A stretch of 64,000 nucleotides of DNA from positions 1 to 64,000 of the forward strand of contig NZ_PPHF01000027.1 in assembly GCF_002904335.1 (NCBI RefSeq), given 5' to 3'. Under the pieces are notes generated by a model. The model saw nothing but the letters and a program-made list of their open reading frames with translations, did no database searches and was not told the origin of the DNA. Below, piece after piece: positions 7,318 through 13,886 of the stretch; the stretch's first letter is position 1; every line of letters begins with the position of its first letter. A program made the position numbers and the translations under genes. The stretch is from Amycolatopsis sp. CA-126428. Its GTDB lineage: Bacteria; Actinomycetota; Actinomycetes; Mycobacteriales; Pseudonocardiaceae.

Positions 7318-8132
7318 TGACGACGCAGGAGGCTTTGACCTACCACCGTGCCCGGGTAAGCGCGGTCCGGCTGGTCACCCCGCACATGGTGCGGGCGACC
7401 TTCGCCGCGGAGAGTTTCCGCGACGTGCCGGCCGGGGCGCCCGACCAGTACGTCAAGGTGTTCTTCCCGCTGCCGGGGCAGGACGCGCCGGTGCTGCCGG
7501 AAACCGGCTCCGACGTCATGTCCTGGTACCGGACGTACCTGGCGATGCCGGACGACGTCCGCCCGCCGATGCGCACGTACACGGTTCGGGCCCACCGCCC
7601 GGAAGCGGCGGAGATCGACGTCGACTTCGTGCTGCACGGCGATTCGGGGCCGGCCTCGGCGTGGGCGTCGCGGGCGGCACCGGGCGACCGGGTGACGTTC
7701 GCCGGGCCGTACGGGCTGTACGCGCCGTCTGAGACCTGCGACTGGCAGCTGCTGGTGGGCGACGAGACGGCGCTGCCGGCGATCGGCGCGATCATCGAGC
7801 GACTCCCGCCGGGCGCACGGGCTTCGGTGTACGTCGAGCTGGCGGACCGCGCGGCGCGGCAGACGTTCGAGACGCGCGGAGCGGTGGAGATCCACTGGAT
7901 CCTGCGCGGCTCGCGGCCGCTGGGCGAGGCGTTGCTGGAGGCGTTGCGTGGAGCGGTGTTCCCGGGTGGGACGCCGTACGCGTGGGTGTCCGGCGAGGCG
8001 GGCGTGGTGAAGTCGGTGCGGCGCCACCTGGTGCGCGAGCGCGAGGTCGGCAAGCGGCTGATCTGCTTCACGGGGTACTGGCGGCAAGGGATGAGCGAAG
8101 AAGCCGTGGCCCGGGAAGCCGTGCGGGCCTGA
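7317..8132 (+). CDS. siderophore-interacting FAD protein (ferric-siderophore reductase, ViuB/SIP family)
   Basis: A 271-residue cytosolic flavoprotein that would reduce ferric siderophores to release iron after import. The FAD-binding beta-barrel contains the diagnostic RxYT motif (MRTYTVR), followed by the C-terminal SIP domain (LLVGDETALPAIGAII and GEAGVVKSVRRHL). Length is typical of the family. An iron box overlaps the promoter and start codon, so it should be induced by iron starvation. The ATG lies too close to the promoter for a ribosome-binding site, suggesting a leaderless or nearly leaderless message. No siderophore synthesis or uptake genes adjoin it. Its stop codon abuts that of the convergent HemD-like gene with no spacer. 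Confidence 0.88.
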   Translation: MTTQEALTYHRARVSAVRLVTPHMVRATFAAESFRDVPAGAPDQYVKVFFPLPGQDAPVLPETGSDVMSWYRTYLAMPDDVRPPMRTYTVRAHRPEAAEIDVDFVLHGDSGPASAWASRAAPGDRVTFAGPYGLYAPSETCDWQLLVGDETALPAIGAIIERLPPGARASVYVELADRAARQTFETRGAVEIHWILRGSRPLGEALLEALRGAVFPGGTPYAWVSGEAGVVKSVRRHLVREREVGKRLICFTGYWRQGMSEEAVAREAVRA

Positions 8133-8942
8133 CTACCCCTTGCCGAGCTTCGTGACCAGCAGCTTCACCAGCGCGCCCAGGCGCTGGCGGTCCGGCTGCA
8201 GCGTCTCGATGCCCGCCGCCTCCAGCGGGGCCGCGGTCACCGGGCCGACGCACGCCACCACCAGCGGGCCGCGCAGCGCCGCCAACAGCTCGTCGTAGTG
8301 GCCGGACGTGCGGGCCAGCGTCAGGAAGTTCGCCGCGGCCGGGGCGCTCGTGAAGGCCAGTGCGGCCAGCTCGCCCGCCACGATCGCGTCGATCAGCTCG
8401 TGCACGGGGGTCACGTCCGGCGGCGAATGCCAGCGGTACGGCTGCACCTGCACCAGGGATGCGCCGGCCCGCACCAGCGGATCGGTGAGTTCCGGCAGCG
8501 GCGTTCCGTGCAGCTGGACGGCGACCCGCTCGCCGGCGACCCCGGCCGCGGTCAGCGCTTCGAACAGTTCCGCGTTGCTCTCCGAGGCGGCCGAAAAGGA
8601 CTCGCGCAGGCCGGCACCGCGGACGGCGCCCACCGCCTTCGGACCGCGGGCGTAGATCCGGGACGCCCCCAGCGCCGCCACGAGCCGATCGCGCAGGTCC
8701 CAGCCTTCGGCCGCGTCGAGCCAGCCGCGGAAGCCCGCACCCGTCGTGACCACCGTGAACCCGACCGGGGCCGCCAGCGCGGCTTCGGTGCCCGCGCGCA
8801 GCTCGGGGTCGGCGTCCAGGGGCACGATGGTGATCGTCGGCGCGTGGCGGACGTCGGCGCCGTAGCGTTCGAGGGCCGCGATGAATTCGTCCGCTCGCCG
8901 CTCGGCCGTGACCCCGATGGCGATGCCGTTCAGCTCACCCAT
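8133..8942 (-). CDS. HemD-like (uroporphyrinogen-III synthase fold) protein, stand-alone paralogue of NnaR N-domain
   Basis: A 269-residue single-domain HemD-family protein. It is clearly paralogous to the N-terminal two-thirds of the NnaR-like protein at 12445-13548: both share blocks such as GFRGWL-AAEGW, ARGPK, ASESNAELL, AVQLHG-PLP and FTSAPAAA. It lacks the C-terminal winged helix. It could be the genuine uroporphyrinogen-III synthase supplying siroheme to nitrite reductase, or a diverged regulator lacking DNA binding. It is the second gene of an operon with the WYL regulator, whose end overlaps its start by 8 bp, so expression is probably translationally coupled. The ATG at 8942 is used. 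Confidence 0.75.
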   Translation of the reverse strand: MGELNGIAIGVTAERRADEFIAALERYGADVRHAPTITIVPLDADPELRAGTEAALAAPVGFTVVTTGAGFRGWLDAAEGWDLRDRLVAALGASRIYARGPKAVGAVRGAGLRESFSAASESNAELFEALTAAGVAGERVAVQLHGTPLPELTDPLVRAGASLVQVQPYRWHSPPDVTPVHELIDAIVAGELAALAFTSAPAAANFLTLARTSGHYDELLAALRGPLVVACVGPVTAAPLEAAGIETLQPDRQRLGALVKLLVTKLGKG

Positions 8943-9903
8943 AGAACGCGCCCATCTCTTCGATCGCTCCGGCCAGCTCCGCCCGCAGGTCCGCCGGTTC
9001 GAGGACCTCCAGGTGCGGCCCGAAGCGCAGCAGCTCGCCGATGGCCGGTTCGCCCGGCTCCACCGGCAGCTCCACGGTGAGCCAGCCGTCCGCGTCGGGC
9101 TCGTTGCGGCAGTCGCGCAACGCGCGGGCGCCGACGGAACCTGCGTAGAACGTTACGAGAGCCTGCGCCCGAGGGGAAAGCCGCACCACCGCGACGCGCG
9201 GGTACATCCGGCGTTCGAACTGCTCGGACCACTCCTGCCAGTACCGCGCGAGGTCGAACCCGGCCGGCCGCTCGAACACCTCGCCGAGGTCGGTCAGCTC
9301 CAGCACCCGCGAAATGCGGTACGTCCGGTCGGTGCCGTCGCAACGGCCCGCGAGGTACCAGTTGCCCGCCTTGAGGATCAGCCCGAGCGGCTCCAGCTCC
9401 CGCTCGACGACCCGCTGCCCCCACCGTTCGTAGCGGATCCGGATCCGGTGCGACGACCACACGGCGTCGGCGATCGCCGACAGCGTGGGCAGGCTTTCGA
9501 TACCCCGGTGCCAGCCGGGGACGTCCAGGTAGAACCGCTCGGCGACGCGCCCGGCGCGGTCGCGCAGCTCGGCGGGCAGCGCCGCGTACAGCTTGAGCTG
9601 CGCCGCCGCCAGCACCGTGCCGAGCCCCAGCTCGGCCGCGGCCACCGGCAGCCCGGCCAGCGACAGCGACTGGGCCTCTTCCTCGGTCATCCCGGTGAGC
9701 CGGGTGCGGTAGCCGTCGACCAGCCGGTAGCCGCCGGTCCGGCCGCGATCGGCGTACACCGGGACGCCGGACGCCGAGAGCGCGTCGATGTCCCGGTAGA
9801 CCGTCCGCACCGAGACCTCGAGCTCTTCGGCCAGCTCCTCGGCCGTCATCCGGCCGCGGTTCTGCAGCAGTAGGAGGACGGACAGGAGGCGGCTCGCGCG
9901 CAT
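8935..9903 (-). CDS. YafY-type HTH-WYL transcriptional regulator
   Basis: 322 residues: an N-terminal HTH_11 domain (RLLSVLLLLQNRGRMTAEEL followed by SVRTVYRDIDALSASGVPV) and a WYL ligand-binding domain around residues 140-220 (IRIRYERWG, GNWYLAGRC), with a C-terminal WCX extension. WYL regulators sense small molecules or nucleic-acid signals. It is divergent from the DUF3224 gene with an inverted repeat in between, which is the usual arrangement for self-regulation together with control of the neighbour. It overlaps the HemD-like gene downstream by 8 bp. Confidence 0.88.
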   Translation of the reverse strand: MRASRLLSVLLLLQNRGRMTAEELAEELEVSVRTVYRDIDALSASGVPVYADRGRTGGYRLVDGYRTRLTGMTEEEAQSLSLAGLPVAAAELGLGTVLAAAQLKLYAALPAELRDRAGRVAERFYLDVPGWHRGIESLPTLSAIADAVWSSHRIRIRYERWGQRVVERELEPLGLILKAGNWYLAGRCDGTDRTYRISRVLELTDLGEVFERPAGFDLARYWQEWSEQFERRMYPRVAVVRLSPRAQALVTFYAGSVGARALRDCRNEPDADGWLTVELPVEPGEPAIGELLRFGPHLEVLEPADLRAELAGAIEEMGAFYG

Positions 9904-9922
9904 GCCTCGGATTCTGGCAGAA

Positions 9923-9947
9923 ATACCTGACACAAGCTGACAGGTAT
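9923..9947. promoter_or_regulatory. inverted repeat between WYL regulator and DUF3224 gene
   Basis: ATACCTG (9923-9929) and CAGGTAT (9941-9947) form a perfect 7-bp inverted repeat with an 11-bp centre. It is 20 bp from the WYL start codon and 19 bp from the probable DUF3224 start, the expected place for an operator controlling both divergent genes. Confidence 0.55.
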
Positions 9948-9966
9948 GCCCGGCAGAGTGGTCCCC

Positions 9967-10365
9967 ATGAACGCATTCACCACCAAGAACTGGGAAGAGA
10001 AGATCGTCAGCGGCACCGAGGGCAGCGGCCCCCGGGTGGCCTACGCGCACGCCACCTTCGCGTACGAAGGCGTCATCGAGGCTGAGTCGATCTGCGACCT
10101 TCTGCTGTACTACGCGGGCGAAGGGTACGACAGCGGCCAGACGACGTCGCCGTGCTTCGAGCGCTTCGAGGGCAAAGTCGACGGTCGCGAAGGGACGTTC
10201 ATCGTGCGCCACGAGTACACGTTCGACGCCAAGGGCATCGCCTCGACGTTCACCGTCGTCCCGGGCTCCGGCACCGGCGAGCTGGCCGGGATCACCGGCA
10301 GCGGCACCGCCGGGGGCGCCATGGGCGAGGACAGGGTGGCCTACACCTTCGAGTACACGTTCTAG
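9967..10365 (+). CDS. DUF3224 family protein
   Basis: 132 residues from the ATG at 9967; an upstream ATG at 9946 lies inside the presumed operator and is less likely. The protein has the beta-rich DUF3224 pattern, with FxxYEGxIEAES, an aromatic YYAGEGYDSG stretch, FEGKVDGREGTFIVRHEY, and a glycine-rich GSGTGELAGITGSG near the C-terminus. Members are small and cytosolic, resembling allene-oxide-cyclase-like barrels, and have no established function. It is commonly found next to YafY-type WYL regulators, as here, and is probably controlled by its divergent neighbour. The winged-helix gene follows after 9 bp. Confidence 0.8.
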   Translation: MNAFTTKNWEEKIVSGTEGSGPRVAYAHATFAYEGVIEAESICDLLLYYAGEGYDSGQTTSPCFERFEGKVDGREGTFIVRHEYTFDAKGIASTFTVVPGSGTGELAGITGSGTAGGAMGEDRVAYTFEYTF

Positions 10366-10374
10366 GAGCCGCAC

Positions 10375-11478
10375 GTGGACCGCCGTCAGGTACTCGCCCA
10401 CCGCATCGCCGAGCACGGCCTGCACCGCTCGGCGCGGGACGTCGCCGACCTCGCCGTCGTCCGGGCCGGGCTGCAGGACAGCATGCGGGACACCGCGCTG
10501 CTCGCCCTCGCCGCCCGGCTCGACGTCCCGGCGTCCCCCGAGGACGACGAGCGGCTGGTCCTGGCCTGGACGTTGCGGGGTGCGCCGCACTACCACCTGC
10601 GTTCCGATCTGCCCGAGGCGATCCGCGCGCTGGTGCCGCTGGACGACGCGGACGCGCTGGCCCGGATGCTGTGGCAGCGCAAGGAAATGGCGGCGACCGG
10701 CCTCGCCGCGACCGAGGTGGTCTTCACGGCGGCCGCCGCGCTCCGGAAGGTCGTCACGAAGCCGATGACGAAGGGCGCGGTTTCGACGGCGGTCACGAAG
10801 GCGCTGCCGCCGTCGTTCTCGCGGTGGTGCCGGGGTTGCCAGGCGACGCACATCCAGGAGCAGCTGATGCGCATCGCGACTCCGCACGCCGGAGTCCGCC
10901 TGGTGGCGGGGGCATCGCCGGCGACGCTGGCCCCGCTGGAGGGCCGCGGCCGGCTGCGAAAGACTCCGGACCCGGCCGCGGCGACGGCGGTGATCGAGCG
11001 GTACCTGCGGCTCAACGGCCCGGCGTCCCCGGGCGAGGCGGCGGAGTTCGCGGGCACGGCCCGGGCGGTGGTCGACCGGACGTGGCCTTCCGGCTTGGCT
11101 TCGGTGCGGGTCGAAGGCAAGACCCGCTACCTGCCGGAGGACCGCCTCTCGGCCCTGGAGAACCCGCCGGAGCCGGACCTGGTGCGGCTGCTGCCGCCGC
11201 TGGACCCGTTCATCCAGGCCCGCGACAAGGCCCTGCTGGTCCCGGATCCGGCGCGGCGCAAGGAAGTCTGGAGGATGCTCGGCAACCCGGGAGTATTGCT
11301 GGCGGACGGCGACGTCGCGGGAACCTGGCGTACGAAGGGCAGCGGCGCGAAGCTGACGTTCACGCTGACGGCCTTCGACCCGCTGCGCCCGGCGGCGCGC
11401 GAGGAAGCGGAAGCCGAGGCGGCCCGGGTGGCGGCGGCGCGGGGCTTCGAGAAGCACGCGGTCACCTGGGCCGGCTGA
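10375..11478 (+). CDS. winged-helix DNA-binding protein of the HTH_42/AlkZ-related family
   Basis: 367 residues, GTG start at 10375, only 9 bp after the DUF3224 stop, so probably co-transcribed. The protein matches the HTH_42 (YcaQ/AlkZ-like) superfamily pattern: repeated winged-helix segments and a C-terminal block with DPFIQARDKALLVPDP. Family founders are DNA glycosylases that unhook interstrand crosslinks or remove bulky alkyl lesions, but many actinobacterial members are uncharacterised, and I cannot confirm the catalytic Gln motif in this copy. A cysteine-containing segment (WCRGCQATHIQEQL) lies near residue 150. DNA repair is a family-based suggestion only. Confidence 0.7.
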   Translation: MDRRQVLAHRIAEHGLHRSARDVADLAVVRAGLQDSMRDTALLALAARLDVPASPEDDERLVLAWTLRGAPHYHLRSDLPEAIRALVPLDDADALARMLWQRKEMAATGLAATEVVFTAAAALRKVVTKPMTKGAVSTAVTKALPPSFSRWCRGCQATHIQEQLMRIATPHAGVRLVAGASPATLAPLEGRGRLRKTPDPAAATAVIERYLRLNGPASPGEAAEFAGTARAVVDRTWPSGLASVRVEGKTRYLPEDRLSALENPPEPDLVRLLPPLDPFIQARDKALLVPDPARRKEVWRMLGNPGVLLADGDVAGTWRTKGSGAKLTFTLTAFDPLRPAAREEAEAEAARVAAARGFEKHAVTWAG

Positions 11479-11486
11479 CCCCGGCC

Positions 11487-11614
11487 CGCGGGGGCGCCCC
11501 CCGTTTTCCACGCTACCGGAAGGCACCGACAATTCCAGGCGCTCCAAGCGATGCAGCCCCCGGGCCGCGGGGCGCCCCCCGAATTCCACTTTACCCGCAA
11601 GCACCGACAATTCC
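11487..11614. repeat. two imperfect ~50-bp direct repeats
   Basis: Units at about 11487-11536 and 11565-11614 both run from GCGGGGCGCCCCCCG through a variable middle to CACCGACAATTCC, 78 bp apart. The second copy continues into a short palindrome TTCCGGCCGCCGGAA (11611-11625). They sit between the winged-helix gene and the DUF4097 gene, which converge here. I see no coding potential. Confidence 0.6.
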
Positions 11615-11641
11615 GGCCGCCGGAACCCCGCTGACACCGGC

Positions 11642-11672
11642 CCGCGGGGACCGTCCGGAACGGTCCCCGCGG
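11642..11672 (-). terminator. strong hairpin after the DUF4097 gene
   Basis: CCGCGGGGACCGT (11642-11654) pairs perfectly with 11660-11672 around a 5-nt loop. It lies 16 bp beyond the stop of the minus-strand DUF4097 gene and is a likely transcription terminator; the T-tract is missing, as is usual in high-GC actinomycetes. Confidence 0.65.
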
Positions 11673-11687
11673 CCGGTGCTCCCGACC

Positions 11688-12350
11688 TCACAGGCTGTGC
11701 GCGTCGATGTCGCCGTAGGACGTGGTCGCCTGGATGACCAACGCCGCCGGGCCCTCGTTCTTCAGCGCGTTGCGGATCCGGCCGTACGTCGTCCCGGCGT
11801 CGAGCGACGCCGAGACCCCAGATGCCACGCCGACCGTGATGTCTCCCGCCTGGGTGCTCAGCACCAGTTCGCCGCTCGCTGCCTCGGCGATGCGGATGTC
11901 GCCCTTGCCCGTGGTGATCTCCGCCGGGCCGGTCAAGCGGCCGATCGACACGTCGCCCGCGTGGGCCCGCAACCGGAGGCTCGCGGCCTCGTCGAAGACC
12001 ACCTCGCCGTGGGCACCCTCGACCGTGACGTCGCCGAGGCGGCCGACGCCCCGCAGCTCCACGCTGGCGGCCTTGGCCTCGACCGACGAACCCTCGGGCA
12101 GCGAAACGGTCACGTCGAGGGCACCGGACGGACCGAAGTACTGGTTCTTGGCCTCGAGCGAAATCCGCAGGACGCCGTCGTCGAACGACACTGACGCCTG
12201 CGAAGCCGCCTTCACGTCGCGGCTCTTCGCCGGGTCGGCGGGAAGAACCTGAACGGCGGTGTCCTCGCGAAGGGAAGCGACGAACCGCACGCGGCCGGCG
12301 GGGATGTCGAGGACGGTGGCGATCGGGGCGGGGGTGGTGAACTTCTGCAT
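11688..12350 (-). CDS. DUF4097 (adhesin-like beta-helix) family protein
   Basis: 220 residues, ATG at 12350 preceded by GGAGAATCCG. The sequence is a run of short beta-strand repeats typical of DUF4097: VELRGVGRLGDVTVEGAHGE, LRLRAHAGDVSIGRLTG and GDIRIAEAASGELVL. No signal peptide or membrane segment is seen, so it should be cytosolic. Members are often linked to signalling or envelope-stress genes but have no defined activity. It lies 94 bp downstream of the nnaR-like gene on the same strand and could be the last gene of the nitrate operon; the spacer makes an independent promoter equally possible. Confidence 0.75.
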   Translation of the reverse strand: MQKFTTPAPIATVLDIPAGRVRFVASLREDTAVQVLPADPAKSRDVKAASQASVSFDDGVLRISLEAKNQYFGPSGALDVTVSLPEGSSVEAKAASVELRGVGRLGDVTVEGAHGEVVFDEAASLRLRAHAGDVSIGRLTGPAEITTGKGDIRIAEAASGELVLSTQAGDITVGVASGVSASLDAGTTYGRIRNALKNEGPAALVIQATTSYGDIDAHSL

Positions 12351-12444
12351 CGGATTCTCCCTGGTGGCTCGGTGTGTGAACCCACCATCGCCGGGCGCGC
12401 TGACACCGGAAGGCCACCGCCCTGACACGGCCGCTGACACCCCC

Positions 12445-13548
12445 TCAGGCGTCGACAGCCAGCCGGTATCCCCGCTTCACCACCGTCTGGACGACCTTCC
12501 CGCCGCCCAGGGACGTCCGCAGCCGCCCGATCGCCGTCTCGACCGCGTGCTCCTCGCCGCCTCCCGGCAACGCCGAGATCAGCTCGCGCCGCGACACCAC
12601 CCGCCCCGGCGACGCCGCCAGAGCACGCAGCAACGCCATCGGTGCCGGGGCCACTTCGCGCCACTCGCCGTCCACGATGGCCGCCTGGCCGCGCAGCTCG
12701 ATCGAGTGACCGCCCGCCCGGAGGCGCGGGGAGCGGGCCACCAGGGTCTCCGCCACCGTCCGGGCCAGCGCGCCGATGCGGGCGCGGTGCGGCTGGACCG
12801 TCGGCACCCCCAATGCGGCCAGCGGGCCGGCCGTGATCGGGCCGACGCACGCCGCCACCACCGGGCCGGACAGCGCCGTGACGAGCCCCGGCAGCCGGCC
12901 CGTGCGCCGGGCCAGGGCGATGAGTGACGCCGCCGCCGGCGCGCTCGTGAACGGCAGTGCGTGGATCGAGCCGTCCAGGACGCCGTCCAGGAGCCGGTCC
13001 ACCGGGCCCGGGTCGACCGGGCCGACCCAGCGGTACACCGGGATCTCGATGACCTCCGCACCGGACGCCCGCAGCGTGTCGACGAAGTACGGCAGCGGCT
13101 CGCCGTGCAGCTGGACCGCGATCCGCTGCCCGTCGACCCCCGCCGAGAGCAGGTGCTGCAGCAGCTCCGCGTTGCTTTCCGAGGCGGGCGAATACGACTC
13201 CGAAAGCCCGGCCGCCCGCAGTGCGCCGGTCACCTTCGGCCCCCGCGCCAACAGCGACGCCGTCGAAAGCCGCGAAAGCAGGGAATCCCCCAGTCCCCAC
13301 CCCTCGGCCGCTTCGAGCCAGCCGCGGAAGCCGATGCCCGTCGTCGCCACCACCGCGTCCACCGGCGCTTCCAGCAGCCGTGACGTCGCCGCGTGCAGTT
13401 CGGTGTCGTCCGTCAGCGGCACGATCCGGATCGCCGGGCCGTACCGGACGCTCGCCCCCTTGCGCACCAGCAGCGCGCCGAGCTCGTCAGCCCGGCGCGC
13501 CGCGGTGATGCCGATCACGAAACCGGCCAGTGGGAGCACATCGGTCAC
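12445..13548 (-). CDS. nnaR: NnaR-like regulator: HemD domain fused to an OmpR-type winged helix
   Basis: 367 residues. The first 260 or so form a uroporphyrinogen-III synthase-like domain; the last 100 form a winged helix (ALLRALAASPGRVVSRREL, then HAVETAIGRLRTSLG and TVVKRGYRLAV). This fusion is the architecture of NnaR, a co-activator with GlnR of nitrate/nitrite assimilation genes in mycobacteria and Streptomyces. The HemD-like domain may sense a tetrapyrrole or nitrite-related signal. The GTG start at 13548 overlaps the nirD stop by 4 bp, so it is translationally coupled to nitrite reductase. It has a stand-alone paralogue at 8133-8942. Confidence 0.85.
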   Translation of the reverse strand: MTDVLPLAGFVIGITAARRADELGALLVRKGASVRYGPAIRIVPLTDDTELHAATSRLLEAPVDAVVATTGIGFRGWLEAAEGWGLGDSLLSRLSTASLLARGPKVTGALRAAGLSESYSPASESNAELLQHLLSAGVDGQRIAVQLHGEPLPYFVDTLRASGAEVIEIPVYRWVGPVDPGPVDRLLDGVLDGSIHALPFTSAPAAASLIALARRTGRLPGLVTALSGPVVAACVGPITAGPLAALGVPTVQPHRARIGALARTVAETLVARSPRLRAGGHSIELRGQAAIVDGEWREVAPAPMALLRALAASPGRVVSRRELISALPGGGEEHAVETAIGRLRTSLGGGKVVQTVVKRGYRLAVDA

Positions 13549-13886
13549 GGGCTCTCCACTTCGACCACGCCCTCTCGCACCCGCACCTCGTACACCGGCA
13601 CCGAAACGTCCGGAGTGTCGAGGCACTGTCCACTGTCGAGGGCGAACCGTTCCTTGTAGACCGGCGAAGCCACCACCGGAACACCGCCCGCGTCGCCGAC
13701 GATGCCGCGCGAGAGCACCGCCGCGCCACTGCACGGGTCCCAGTTGGACAGCGCGTACCACCGGTCGCCCGGCAGCCGGAAGATGGCCACCTGCACGCCG
13801 TCCAGCAGCGCGGCGACCCCCGAGTACTCCGGCACGACCTCCGCCGCGCACACCGCCGTCCAGGTTCGTTCGATCGACGTGGTCAT
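13545..13886 (-). CDS. nirD: nitrite reductase small subunit NirD
   Basis: 113 residues with a Rieske-like fold of the NirD type, without the two Cys-X-His cluster motifs. Recognisable features are WTAVC near the start, VAIFRL and WYALSNWDPCSGAAVLSRGIVGD, and SPVYKERFALDSGQCLD. It pairs with NirB in the NADH-dependent assimilatory nitrite reductase that makes ammonium. Its ATG at 13886 overlaps the nirB stop (ATGA), and its stop overlaps the nnaR-like GTG, placing it tightly inside the nas operon. Confidence 0.92.
   Translation of the reverse strand: MTTSIERTWTAVCAAEVVPEYSGVAALLDGVQVAIFRLPGDRWYALSNWDPCSGAAVLSRGIVGDAGGVPVVASPVYKERFALDSGQCLDTPDVSVPVYEVRVREGVVEVESP

Noticed and set aside
8935..12417. 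Single 1160-residue minus-strand protein
   Set aside because: Only the terminal part (to 9903) is the WYL regulator; the remainder is antisense to the DUF3224 and winged-helix genes and has no recognisable content.
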